Below are positions 1 to 7,546 of a stretch of DNA of 64,000 bases, piece after piece. The translations under genes were made by a program, and so were the position numbers. The DNA is from an uncultured Bacteroidales bacterium (lineage in GTDB: Bacteria; Bacteroidota; Bacteroidia; Bacteroidales; FEN-979): contig CAIMWF010000056.1 in NCBI GenBank assembly GCA_903845055.1, positions 34,097 to 98,096 of the forward strand, given 5' to 3'. Under the pieces are notes generated by a model. It did not search any database, was not told the DNA's origin, and saw only the letters and a list, made by a program, of their open reading frames with translations. Positions within the stretch are counted from its first letter, which is position 1; the number at the start of each line of letters is the position of its first letter.

Positions 1-405
1 GGCCTGGATCCCGACCCTGGTTACATCATCCGGGTGACGGGCATGGTAAGGGAGCGCTCCTCCCTGATCCCCGACCTGTGGGCCAATTCGTGGTATTTCT
101 TCATGCGTCCCGAACAATACGATCCCCAGGTTTACCAGAAGATCTGGCAGCCGGGCACCGCTGCGCTGCTGCAGGATATCCTCGCCGAAACGGAACGCCT
201 GGAGGAATTCACGGCCGAAACATTTCATACGCTTGTGCAGGAATACACCAGCCGCACGGGTGTCAAAATGGGCCAGGTGATGAATCCCCTGAGGCTGCTC
301 ACCGTAGGCTCCAGCCAGGGACCCGGCATGATGGACCTTGCAGCCATCCTGGGCAAAGAGGAGTTCACCGCCAGGATCAGGGCCGGGCTGCAAAAACTGG
401 CCTGA
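1..405 (+). CDS. gltX: Glutamate--tRNA ligase, C-terminal part (gene cut by window edge)
   Basis: Attaches glutamate to tRNA-Glu in the cytoplasm. Frame 1 is open from the first base, giving 134 codons to the TGA at 403-405, so the apparent GTG start at 34 is only internal. The fragment is the helical anticodon-binding end of a class I GluRS: visible features are the WANSWYFF segment, the long helix around LLQDILAET, and the closing stretch KMGQVMNPLRLLTVGSS, which in bacterial GluRS sits near the C-terminus and contacts the anticodon. The catalytic HIGH and KMSKS-type motifs would lie upstream, outside the window. It converges on the next gene with only 5 bases between the stops. Confidence 0.93.
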   Translation, partial: GLDPDPGYIIRVTGMVRERSSLIPDLWANSWYFFMRPEQYDPQVYQKIWQPGTAALLQDILAETERLEEFTAETFHTLVQEYTSRTGVKMGQVMNPLRLLTVGSSQGPGMMDLAAILGKEEFTARIRAGLQKLA

Positions 406-410
406 TCAAT

Positions 411-2186
411 TTACCGGGAATACTTTTCCAGAAGGTTTACCGAAGGTTCATCCCCCAGTTCGACGGCTATTTTCCAGTCATCGCGCGCCGCGGACAGTTT
501 GTTCATGCGCAGCCTGACCAATCCCCGGTTGCGGTAGGCATCCTTGTAGGCGGGCTTAACCGCCAGCGCCCTGTTGATGTCCAGCAGGGCTCCCGGCAGG
601 TCGCCCCCGATGGCTTTGACCGCCCCGCGGTTGTTCAGCGCCTCCGCCAGTGTTGTGTCATATTTGAGCGCCATGTTGTAGTTTTCAAGCGCCTCCGGGT
701 ATTTCCCTGCCGCGGAGTATATGTTCCCAAGGTTGTTGTATGCATCGGGATTTGCGGACTTGAGCGCAACCGACTTTGAATAATCGGCGATTTTTCCGGC
801 AACATCGCTGTTCTCCCGCGCCGACGCCCGCAGGTACCACGCCAGGTGGTTTCCGGGATAACGCAGAACAACGTTGTCGAAAAGGGTGAAGGAATCTTTC
901 CACACCCCGATCCGCTGCCAGCTGGTCATGCTGAAGAACACGCAGAAAAGGATGAAGACTGCGTACAGCAATGTTTTCAGGGAGGAAGAGATCCCCGGCT
1001 TCGCCAGCACTCCGGTGAAGCGTGTTGCAACGATGAAAAACAGCCCGATATAGGGCACGTAGGTGTACCGCTCGGCCATGAAGGCCCCGCCAACCGGCAG
1101 GATCTGCAACACGAGGATAAGGTTGACCAGGAAAAACAGGAAGCCTGCGAAATATTTCCTTGAATATTTCAGCGACCAGGCTGCGGCAGTCACGATCGCA
1201 AGGTTGAACAGAACTGAAAGATAGATGAGCGTCCCTTCACTCCCCTGTCCTGCACCCGGGTAGGGATGGTAAGCCGACAATCCCGCAGGGAAGAACATCA
1301 TCGAAATGTAACGGAAGATGGCATAATTGACGGTGAAAAACCGGTTCACCGTCCCGAGGTCCAGGTCGAGTCCCCGGTGGATGGCGGATCCCTGCGACAG
1401 GATGGCCACGATCCCGAAAACCAATGCCAGGACGAAAAACGGGATCTTTTCGGAAATCTGGCGAACTGAGAATTTACGCTTCTCCAGGAAATCCATCAGC
1501 AACATCACCAGCGGGAAGATCACCGCGGCCGATTTCGAAAGCAGCGAAAGCAGCAGGAAAAACATTGACAGCAGGTAATACCTGCGCCGGCTTGCCGGCA
1601 TTTCACCCTTCTTTCCCGGTGTCCCGGCAGAAACCCGGAGATAATACCCATAGCAGATAAGTCCCGCCATGAAAAAGGCGGTATAGAGAAGGTCCTTGCG
1701 CTCGGAGATCCACGCCACCGATTCAACGTGCATGGGGTGGATGCCGAACCAGAGGGCCACGATGGCCGCCACATACCGTTCAGGGCTGATGAGCCTTACA
1801 AACCGGTAAACCAGCAGCACGTTGACCAGGTGCAGCAAGAGGTTATCGAAATGGTAGAGTGTTGCCGACCGGAAGCCCGAAACGGCATATTCGAGGGCAA
1901 AGCTGAGGGTGGTGAGGGGATGGTAATTGCCGCTGTAAAAGGTGGTGAAGATGTTCTTCAGCTGTACCCACCCCAGACGGTGTATGGCCAGGTTGTCCCG
2001 CAGGTAGCCGGTATCGTCCCAGTCGACGAAGCCGTTCTTCAGCGATGGCAGGTAAAGCATAAGGGTGAACAGCGCGATCGCCCCTGCAAGCAGGTATTCG
2101 CTGCCGGGACCTCTCTCCTGCCCCTGGTTCAGGGTTTTTCCCGGTTTCGGGTTTTTCTTCATGGAGGTTGTCGGTTTCCGCGGCAA
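411..2186 (-). CDS. Multi-pass membrane protein with C-terminal TPR repeats (TMTC-like, putative glycosyltransferase-C fold)
   Basis: 591 residues. A basic N-terminus is followed by about ten hydrophobic segments (roughly residues 30-430) and then by three or four TPR units (about 450-590, e.g. NPDAYNNLGNIYSAAGKYPEA). The first loop carries NGFVDWDDTGYL, followed by YHPLTTLSFALEY and HPMHVESVAWISERKDLL, which are signatures of the TMTC / bacterial membrane-TPR family. In eukaryotes TMTC proteins are O-mannosyltransferases using a lipid-linked sugar; bacterial relatives are mostly uncharacterised, so activity here is inference. Met1 and Met9 are both possible starts. Probably inner membrane with TPRs facing a soluble compartment. 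It stands alone, divergent from the next secreted protein. Confidence 0.75.
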   Translation of the reverse strand: MPRKPTTSMKKNPKPGKTLNQGQERGPGSEYLLAGAIALFTLMLYLPSLKNGFVDWDDTGYLRDNLAIHRLGWVQLKNIFTTFYSGNYHPLTTLSFALEYAVSGFRSATLYHFDNLLLHLVNVLLVYRFVRLISPERYVAAIVALWFGIHPMHVESVAWISERKDLLYTAFFMAGLICYGYYLRVSAGTPGKKGEMPASRRRYYLLSMFFLLLSLLSKSAAVIFPLVMLLMDFLEKRKFSVRQISEKIPFFVLALVFGIVAILSQGSAIHRGLDLDLGTVNRFFTVNYAIFRYISMMFFPAGLSAYHPYPGAGQGSEGTLIYLSVLFNLAIVTAAAWSLKYSRKYFAGFLFFLVNLILVLQILPVGGAFMAERYTYVPYIGLFFIVATRFTGVLAKPGISSSLKTLLYAVFILFCVFFSMTSWQRIGVWKDSFTLFDNVVLRYPGNHLAWYLRASARENSDVAGKIADYSKSVALKSANPDAYNNLGNIYSAAGKYPEALENYNMALKYDTTLAEALNNRGAVKAIGGDLPGALLDINRALAVKPAYKDAYRNRGLVRLRMNKLSAARDDWKIAVELGDEPSVNLLEKYSR

Positions 2187-2328
2187 TGTTACCGATTTTT
2201 CCGGTACCCACGGTCAACGGAACCATGGATAACCTGCACAGGTTTTTTGTACCGCCTGTCAATCCGGGGCCGCTGGCCTGTCTGTACTAAATATTTGGTT
2301 CAAAGCCGCAAGGTGCCTGTAAATTCAT

Positions 2329-2336
2329 TATTTTTG
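2329..2336 (+). promoter_or_regulatory. Bacteroidota-type -7 element for the secreted Asp-box gene
   Basis: TATTTTTG matches TAnnTTTG exactly, 73 bases before the chosen ATG at 2410. No well-spaced -33 TTTG is present, so this is moderate evidence only. Confidence 0.4.
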
Positions 2337-2409
2337 TTTGTAGCCATGATCTCAATGATTTGACTGAAAATTGCGTTGCATTCATGAGGTTCAGCAAATA
2401 CCGGAACAT

Positions 2410-3444
2410 ATGAAAAATTGGATATCCGTTTGTTTTGTCATCCTGTTTTCACTGGCCGCGAATACGGGTGTGCGTGCCCAGTGGGTCCCGAGCCAGGGGC
2501 TCGACGGCGCTCCAGCCAGCGGCGTTGCCGTGATCGATTCAACCGTTTTCATCGCCTCCGGGGGCAATGGTATTTTTTCGCGAAATATCAGTGGCGGGTC
2601 CTGGAACCAGCAACTGCCGGGCATGTCATTTAAAAACATCAGCCGGTGCGGAAATGCTCTTTTTACCTGGGGCTATTCCAGCTGCTACCGGTCGCTGGAC
2701 CATGGCGTTTCATGGGAAAGCATGGCCGGCTGGTGGAACACCCCCGATGTGTATTCCCTTTGCTGCATCGATTCCATCCTGTTTATCACACTTTCTTCCG
2801 GTATCTACAAGTCGTTTGATTACGGCAATTCCATCTACCCCATCGTGAACCATATCCCTCCCCCGTCCCCGCCAAACCTGTCGGCATGCGGAGGGTCTTC
2901 TCTGTTTTCCTTCCAGCATTATGCCGGATCAGGGCAAACGGTTTACATTTATGAATCAAATTCCCTGGGCAGTACATGGGATTCCGTTTCAGGGGCCGGC
3001 CTGCCCGCTTCGGCTTTTGGTATCACGACGATCTGCAGGTTTGGCGGCAGCAGCTGGCTTTCCGCCTCGCCGGGGATGAACCTGGTGGCGACCGGCCAGC
3101 AGCGCATCTTTGCATCCCCTGCCCAGAACGGGCTGTGGTACTGCGACGGACTCCTGACCGGCATTGCCGGGACCGCACCCTCAGCGAAAGGCCGGCTGAC
3201 AACCTCACCGAACCCTGCCAAAGCGTTTGTCAATGTTTCGTTTAATCTGCCCGAATCCTCATCGGCGGCGATCACCATCACCGGGATGACCGGGAACGTT
3301 CTTTATAATGTAGAAAGAAGCTGGCTTGTAAAGGGAATCCACACCGAAAGGGTCGGGCTGGATGGGTTTTCACCGGGATTGTACATCGTTTCCCTTCATA
3401 CCGGCAATTCGAATCTGAACTGCAAATTGCAGGTACTGAAATAA
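2410..3444 (+). CDS. Secreted Asp-box protein with type IX secretion C-terminal sorting domain
   Basis: 344 residues from the ATG at 2410, chosen because MKNWISVCFVILFSLAANTG begins a normal signal peptide ending near VRAQ; an in-frame ATG at 2371 would put 13 odd residues before it. The body has Asp-box-like turns typical of BNR/photosystem-assembly-type beta propellers (RSLDHGVSWESM, ESNSLGSTWDSV). The last 80 or so residues (from TSPNPAKAFVNVSF to the final Lys) are a type A T9SS sorting domain: PNPAK start, beta-rich body, FSPGLYIVSL near the end. The product is therefore expected on the cell surface or released. The enzymatic or binding role is unknown. No obvious operon partner. Confidence 0.8.
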   Translation: MKNWISVCFVILFSLAANTGVRAQWVPSQGLDGAPASGVAVIDSTVFIASGGNGIFSRNISGGSWNQQLPGMSFKNISRCGNALFTWGYSSCYRSLDHGVSWESMAGWWNTPDVYSLCCIDSILFITLSSGIYKSFDYGNSIYPIVNHIPPPSPPNLSACGGSSLFSFQHYAGSGQTVYIYESNSLGSTWDSVSGAGLPASAFGITTICRFGGSSWLSASPGMNLVATGQQRIFASPAQNGLWYCDGLLTGIAGTAPSAKGRLTTSPNPAKAFVNVSFNLPESSSAAITITGMTGNVLYNVERSWLVKGIHTERVGLDGFSPGLYIVSLHTGNSNLNCKLQVLK

Positions 3445-3540
3445 AAGCAACATGACTGGGGCCGCAAAGACAAAATTGCTGCCAGGTTTAATCTGCGTGA
3501 AACATGGAAGAGGCCGTGTTTGAAACCCTCCACGGCGTCA

Positions 3541-3577
3541 TAAAAAAAACCCCGTAAATCGTTCATTTACAGGGTTT
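3541..3577 (-). terminator. Intrinsic terminator after tRNA-Gln
   Basis: On the minus strand, a 13-bp stem (arms 3565-3577 and 3547-3559, one T-G pair, 5-base loop) runs into eight T residues at 3542-3549, directly downstream of the tRNA 3' end. Confidence 0.85.
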
Positions 3578-3583
3578 CGATTG

Positions 3584-3656
3584 TTGTCCGACTAGGGGTC
3601 GAACCTAGACTCTAATGATCCAGAATCATTTGTGTTGCCAGTTACACCATCGGACA
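3584..3656 (-). tRNA. tRNA-Gln (anticodon CTG)
   Basis: Complete cloverleaf on the minus strand. Acceptor stem TGTCCGA/TCGGACA with a weak first U-A pair typical of glutamine tRNAs. D stem GTGT/ACAC. Anticodon stem AATGA/TCATT with loop TTCTGGA, giving CTG. T stem CTAGG/CCTAG with loop TTCGACC. Discriminator A; CCA is not encoded. A CTG anticodon reads only CAG, so a TTG isoacceptor must exist elsewhere. It lies 44 bases beyond the stop of glnS, the gene for its own synthetase, and has its own promoter and terminator. Confidence 0.95.
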
Positions 3657-3665
3657 ATCTGAGCG

Positions 3666-3697
3666 CAAAATTAATACATTTTTTCCGAATCTGTCAA
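3666..3697 (-). promoter_or_regulatory. Promoter of tRNA-Gln
   Basis: On the minus strand, TTG (3695-3697) and TAATTTTG (3666-3673) are separated by 21 bases and end 9 bases before the tRNA 5' end, as expected for the Bacteroidota -33/-7 promoter. Confidence 0.6.
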
Positions 3698-3700
3698 GTT

Positions 3701-5410
3701 TTATTTAACTTTTTCAGTCTTCACCCATGAATCCTTCAGGGGGACGACCCGGTTGAAGATGAGGTTCTGCGCGGTTGAATCCTTATCCACAGAAAAATAG
3801 CCTGTCCGCTCGAACTGGTATTTCTCGGAGACCTGCGCATTTTTAACCGCCGGCTCCACCATCGCCGTGATCACCTTCAGCGAATCTGGGTTCAGGTAAT
3901 CCTTGTAGGTTTTTCCCTCTTCGATGTCGTCGGGGTTCTCCTTTACAAAGAGCCGGTCATAGAGCCTTACCTCCACGCCCACCGCATGCTTTGCCGAAAC
4001 CCAGTGCAGTGTTCCCTTCACCTTGCGGTTGCTGTCGGGCATGCCGCTCCGGGTCATCGGGTCGTAAGTGCAGTGTATTTCGGTGATCCTGCCCGTTTCC
4101 GGCTCCTTCACGACACTTTCGCACCGGATGATGTATGCAGCCTTCAAACGCACCTCGCGCCCCGGGGCAAGCCTGAAAAACTTGTTTGGGGGATCTTCCA
4201 TGAAATCGTCGCGCTCGATGAAGAGGGTTTTGGAAAAGGGCATCTTCCGTTTTCCCCTGGATTCATCTTCGGGGTTGTTCACCGATTCGAGTTCTTCCGT
4301 CAACTCTTCCGGGTAATTGTCAATGACCACCTTCACCGGGTCAAGGATGGCCATCAGGCGGTTTGCGCGCCGGTTGAGGTCCTCGCGGATACAGAATTCG
4401 AGCAGGCTCACGTCGATGATGTTGTCGCGTTTGGCCACCCCGATGGTCTCGGCGAAATTCCGGATCGACTCGGGGGTGAAACCCCTGCGGCGCAATCCGC
4501 AGATGGTGGGCATGCGGGGATCGTCCCAGCCGCTGACAAAACCCTGCTGGACGAGTTCGAGCAGCTTCCGCTTGCTCATCACGGTATAGGTCATGTTCAG
4601 CCGTGCAAATTCGATCTGGCGGGGGGGGTAGATCCCGATCTCGCGGATGAACCAGTCGTAAAGCGGCCGGTGAACCTCGAATTCGAGGGTGCAGATGGAA
4701 TGGGTGATGCGTTCGATGGAGTCGGACTGCCCGTGGGCGAAATCATACATCGGGTAGATGCACCACTGGTCGCCCGTGCGGTGGTGGTGCGCATGCAGGA
4801 TGCGGTAGAGCACGGGGTCGCGCATGTGCATGTTGGGCGATGCCATGTCGATGCGGGCCCGGAGCACCCGGGTGCCGTCGGGGAACTCCCCGTTGCGCAT
4901 TCGGGCGAAAAGGTCGATGTTCTCTCCTACCGTCCGGTTTCTGTAGGGGCTCTCCTTCCCCGGTCGGGTGGGCGTGCCGCGGGTTTCGCTGATCTCCTCG
5001 GCAGACATGTCGCACACGTAGGCCCTTTCCTTGCGGATGAGGGTCACCGCATATTCGTAAAGCTGTTCAAAATAATCGGAGGCGTAATAGAGGCGGTCTT
5101 CCCAGTCGAAACCCAGCCATTTGACATCTTCCATGATCGAATCGACATATTCAACATCCTCCTTCACCGGGTTGGTGTCGTCGAACCGGAGGTTGGTCAT
5201 CCCGTTGTATTTTTTGGCCAGCCCGAAATTCAGGCAGATCGACTTCGCATGGCCGATGTGCAGGTACCCGTTCGGCTCGGGCGGAAACCGGGTATGCACA
5301 CGGCCTTCGTTGACCCCGTTCCGTATATCTTCCTCGATGATCTCCTCGATGAAATTCAGCGATCGCAATGCCTTTTCTTCCGGCAATTTTGGCTCTTCCA
5401 TAATCAGCAT
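3701..5410 (-). CDS. glnS: Glutamine--tRNA ligase
   Basis: Class I synthetase that charges tRNA-Gln with glutamine in the cytoplasm. 569 residues, close to the usual 550-570. The N-terminal Rossmann core has [16 protein letters not shown] (HIGH motif) followed by [11 protein letters not shown]; the second ATP motif appears as VMSKRKL. The C-terminal half is the two-barrel anticodon-binding region ([21 protein letters not shown]). The start may be the fourth codon (ATG at 5401, MEEPKLP) rather than 5410; both are ATG and only three residues differ. Having GlnRS implies the direct route to Gln-tRNA, although GatCAB cannot be excluded from this window. The cognate tRNA-Gln is immediately downstream. 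Confidence 0.97.
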   Translation of the reverse strand: MLIMEEPKLPEEKALRSLNFIEEIIEEDIRNGVNEGRVHTRFPPEPNGYLHIGHAKSICLNFGLAKKYNGMTNLRFDDTNPVKEDVEYVDSIMEDVKWLGFDWEDRLYYASDYFEQLYEYAVTLIRKERAYVCDMSAEEISETRGTPTRPGKESPYRNRTVGENIDLFARMRNGEFPDGTRVLRARIDMASPNMHMRDPVLYRILHAHHHRTGDQWCIYPMYDFAHGQSDSIERITHSICTLEFEVHRPLYDWFIREIGIYPPRQIEFARLNMTYTVMSKRKLLELVQQGFVSGWDDPRMPTICGLRRRGFTPESIRNFAETIGVAKRDNIIDVSLLEFCIREDLNRRANRLMAILDPVKVVIDNYPEELTEELESVNNPEDESRGKRKMPFSKTLFIERDDFMEDPPNKFFRLAPGREVRLKAAYIIRCESVVKEPETGRITEIHCTYDPMTRSGMPDSNRKVKGTLHWVSAKHAVGVEVRLYDRLFVKENPDDIEEGKTYKDYLNPDSLKVITAMVEPAVKNAQVSEKYQFERTGYFSVDKDSTAQNLIFNRVVPLKDSWVKTEKVK

Positions 5411-5442
5411 ATAAATTTTGTGTCCCCCCGGGCGGCTGCTTC

Positions 5443-5526
5443 CTCCGTGTTCTCAGTAACTTCTCTGCGCCTCTGTGGTTCAAGTTTTAAACACAAAGAC
5501 ACAGGGGGCTTTTTAAGTTCACGGAG
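5443..5526. repeat. Long imperfect intergenic palindrome between glnS and folB
   Basis: Outer arms CTCCGTG (5443-5449) and CACGGAG (5520-5526) enclose inner partly pairing arms around CTCTGTGG and CACAAAGACACAG. The text is low-complexity and resembles elements at 40119 and 44625. Not coding. Confidence 0.6.
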
Positions 5527-5584
5527 AGAAAAAAACAGGTTTCTCCCACGATCCATGGTTGCCCGGGCAGGGCATATTCTTCTG

Positions 5585-5592
5585 CAAACTTA
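5585..5592 (-). promoter_or_regulatory. Candidate -7 element for glnS
   Basis: TAAGTTTG on the minus strand is an exact TAnnTTTG match about 175 bases before glnS; the palindrome 5443-5526 would then lie in its leader. No clear -33 partner. Confidence 0.35.
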
Positions 5593-5662
5593 CTACAATT
5601 TGAAAAACCGCCGCCCCTGTACCCCGGAAATTGGTAATTTCACCGGTTGAAAAACACAGGTT

Positions 5663-6019
5663 ATGGGTACAATTCTGCTGGAAGGGATGGAGTTCTTCGC
5701 GTTTCACGGCTGTTTCAAAGAGGAACAAATCATCGGGACAAAATTCATTGTCGACCTGGTGGTCGACATCGACACGGTGGTGGCTGAGCGGAGCGACAGC
5801 CTCCACGACACCGCCGACTACGTGGGGCTTTACCGTTGCGTGAAACGGGAAATGGAACAGAAATCGCACCTGCTCGAACATGTGGCCGCACGCATCGTTG
5901 AGGCGATCAGGCGCGATTTCCCGGCCATCCTCGCGATCGACCTGAAGATCGCCAAACTCAACCCGCCGATGGGAGGTAAAATGCAGCAGGTGAGTTTCAA
6001 AACCCTATGGAAGAAATGA
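5663..6019 (+). CDS. folB: Dihydroneopterin aldolase
   Basis: 118 residues, the normal FolB size. Converts 7,8-dihydroneopterin to 6-hydroxymethyl-dihydropterin and glycolaldehyde in folate synthesis. Visible family features: N-terminal strand ILLEGMEFFAFHGCF, the acidic pair in FKEEQIIG that includes the conserved general-base region, the segment DTADYVGLY, LLEHVAARI, and the terminal KIAKLNPP with the lysine of the active site. It stands alone ahead of tRNA-Cys; other folate genes in the window are pabA, pabB and pabC at 47-49 kb. Confidence 0.93.
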   Translation: MGTILLEGMEFFAFHGCFKEEQIIGTKFIVDLVVDIDTVVAERSDSLHDTADYVGLYRCVKREMEQKSHLLEHVAARIVEAIRRDFPAILAIDLKIAKLNPPMGGKMQQVSFKTLWKK

Positions 6020-6053
6020 TTTGGTTATAATTTCAAAATTTTTCTTAGTTTTG
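6020..6053 (+). promoter_or_regulatory. Promoter of tRNA-Cys
   Basis: TTTG (6020-6023) and TAGTTTTG (6046-6053) with a 22-base spacer, ending 16 bases before the tRNA. Confidence 0.55.
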
Positions 6054-6069
6054 CACTCCCATTCAACCT

Positions 6070-6140
6070 GGTTTCGTGGCCGAGTGGCTAGGCAGCGGTC
6101 TGCAAAACCGTCCACAGCGGTTCGACTCCGCTCGAAACCT
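6070..6140 (+). tRNA. tRNA-Cys (anticodon GCA)
   Basis: 71-nt cloverleaf: acceptor GGTTTCG/CGAAACC, anticodon stem GCGGT/ACCGT with loop CTGCAAA (anticodon GCA), T loop TTCGACT, discriminator T as usual for tRNA-Cys. CCA is not encoded. Followed at once by a terminator. Confidence 0.95.
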
Positions 6141-6145
6141 CACCA

Positions 6146-6172
6146 CCCGTTTCTCTAAGGAACGGGTTTTTT
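6146..6172 (+). terminator. Intrinsic terminator after tRNA-Cys
   Basis: 8-bp stem CCCGTTTC/GGAACGGG, 5-base loop, then six T. It touches the stop codon of mreD on the other strand, so it may also limit transcription from that side. Confidence 0.85.
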
Positions 6173-6686
6173 ATTTGCCTTTGGGATAAAGCAGGTATTC
6201 GCTGATCAGCACCAGGGCCATGGTGAAGGCGCTGCTCAGCAGCACGCGGAAGAAGGTTGCCATGAACTCGCTGAAACGGAAGATCTCCAGGTAAAAAAGG
6301 GCGAAATGGTGGATCAGCACCAGGATGATCGTATAGTACAGGAACCACTTGATCCCCTGGTTCCGTAAAGTCGGCGTATCGCCGATGAGCGATTCGGGTC
6401 CGGAACTAATGGCAGAGATAACCAATGGCCTGAAGAAGGCCATGATCAGGCAGGCGGCCGCATTCAGCCCGATGGTGTTGGTGAAGATGTCGATGCTGAT
6501 CCCCAGCAGGAAGGCCAATACGAGCAGGAGCCAGCGAGGGATCCCAAAGGGCAGCAGCAGGATGAAATAGATATAGAAATAGGGATTGATGTACCCGCCC
6601 AGGTTGATGTGATTCAGGATCAACACCTGGAGGAACACCAGGAAAAAAAACCGGATGATATTGTAAAAAACGGTTCTCGAGGTCAC
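6171..6686 (-). CDS. mreD: Rod shape-determining protein MreD
   Basis: 171 residues, almost entirely hydrophobic with five or six membrane segments (e.g. IRFFFLVFLQVLILNHINLG; WFLYYTIILVLIHHFALFYL). Size, topology and position directly after mreC identify MreD, the inner-membrane partner of the elongasome that guides lateral wall synthesis. 21 bases separate it from mreC. In many Bacteroidota mrdA (PBP2) and rodA follow mreD; here the cluster ends at a tRNA-Cys terminator. Confidence 0.9.
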   Translation of the reverse strand: MTSRTVFYNIIRFFFLVFLQVLILNHINLGGYINPYFYIYFILLLPFGIPRWLLLVLAFLLGISIDIFTNTIGLNAAACLIMAFFRPLVISAISSGPESLIGDTPTLRNQGIKWFLYYTIILVLIHHFALFYLEIFRFSEFMATFFRVLLSSAFTMALVLISEYLLYPKGK

Positions 6687-6707
6687 GGTTCGTTAATTAT
6701 TCAATGG

Positions 6708-7538
6708 TTAATGCGCCTTAAAGGAGGCTTTCAGGTCGTCTTTTTCCTTCCGCATCATGTCAACCACCACCTCCACGTATCCCAGGCTGTTGAAATCGGT
6801 TGAAAAGAAGATCTCGCCGTTGTTGAAATTTTCGTCCTGAAGGTTCGAGAAATCGCTGATGGTGCCGATAAGCAGTCCTTCGGGGAAAATCTCCGAGTTC
6901 CCGCTGGTGATGATCGTATCGCCCTTCACCATCCTCACATGCTTCGGCACCTCCTTTACCTGTCCCTTCCGGTAGTTTCCGCCGCTCCATTCAACATTCA
7001 CCAGCTGGTTGTTCTTTTTGAACTTCCCCGAAATCCGGCTGTCCTTGTTCAGCATCGACATGATCCAGCTGAAATGGGGCGAAACGCTCACCACCTGTCC
7101 CACGATCTTGTTACCGATGATCACCCCCATGTGGTTTTCGATGCCATGAAGGGTGCCCTTGTTGATCATCAGGTAGTTGTTCCGCTTGTTGGTGGAGTTG
7201 CTGATGACCTTTGCGCTGATGTACTTGTATTCCAGCTTGACAATGGTATCCTTTTTATAAAAGATGTTGACGTCGGAAGCGTAAAATGCCTCAGGGATGC
7301 GTGAATGCAGTTTGGCCATCTCCTCCACCAGCACCCGATTGGTTTTCCGGAGCGAAAAATACTCCGAGATCCCGTTGAACATTCCGTTGACGGATCCCGA
7401 AACGGAGTTAGAAACAGCATAGAGGGAACTGCCCTGGAATTCGTTGTAATTGAACAGCAGAATCAGTGAAAAACTCTCCAGCAGCAGGAATAGGAAATAG
7501 AAATAGTGCTCCCTGAGAAATAGGAAAAGATTCCGCAT
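6708..7538 (-). CDS. mreC: Rod shape-determining protein MreC
   Basis: 276 residues. Short cytoplasmic start, one membrane anchor (about residues 10-29), a coiled-coil stretch with the FSLRKTNRVLVEEMAKL heptads (about 60-85), then the periplasmic double beta-barrel (YLMINKGTLHGIENHMGV; ITSGNSEIFPEGLLIGTI). MreC links cytoplasmic MreB to the periplasmic wall enzymes. Starts 8 bases after the mreB stop, so it is co-transcribed. Confidence 0.93.
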   Translation of the reverse strand: MRNLFLFLREHYFYFLFLLLESFSLILLFNYNEFQGSSLYAVSNSVSGSVNGMFNGISEYFSLRKTNRVLVEEMAKLHSRIPEAFYASDVNIFYKKDTIVKLEYKYISAKVISNSTNKRNNYLMINKGTLHGIENHMGVIIGNKIVGQVVSVSPHFSWIMSMLNKDSRISGKFKKNNQLVNVEWSGGNYRKGQVKEVPKHVRMVKGDTIITSGNSEIFPEGLLIGTISDFSNLQDENFNNGEIFFSTDFNSLGYVEVVVDMMRKEKDDLKASFKAH

Positions 7539-7546
7539 GGTACCTC

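Noticed and set aside
2231..2248. AACCTG/CAGGTT dyad followed by T residues as a terminator
   Set aside because: Loop of two to four bases and no plus-strand gene ending nearby; more likely chance.
5443..5592. T-box riboswitch upstream of glnS
   Set aside because: No conserved T-box sequence, specifier loop or antiterminator is visible, and T-boxes are not typical of Bacteroidota.
3986..5650. 554-codon open frame on the plus strand opposite glnS
   Set aside because: It is antisense to a certain glnS, has no domain or sensible composition, and arises from the GC-rich codon pattern of glnS.
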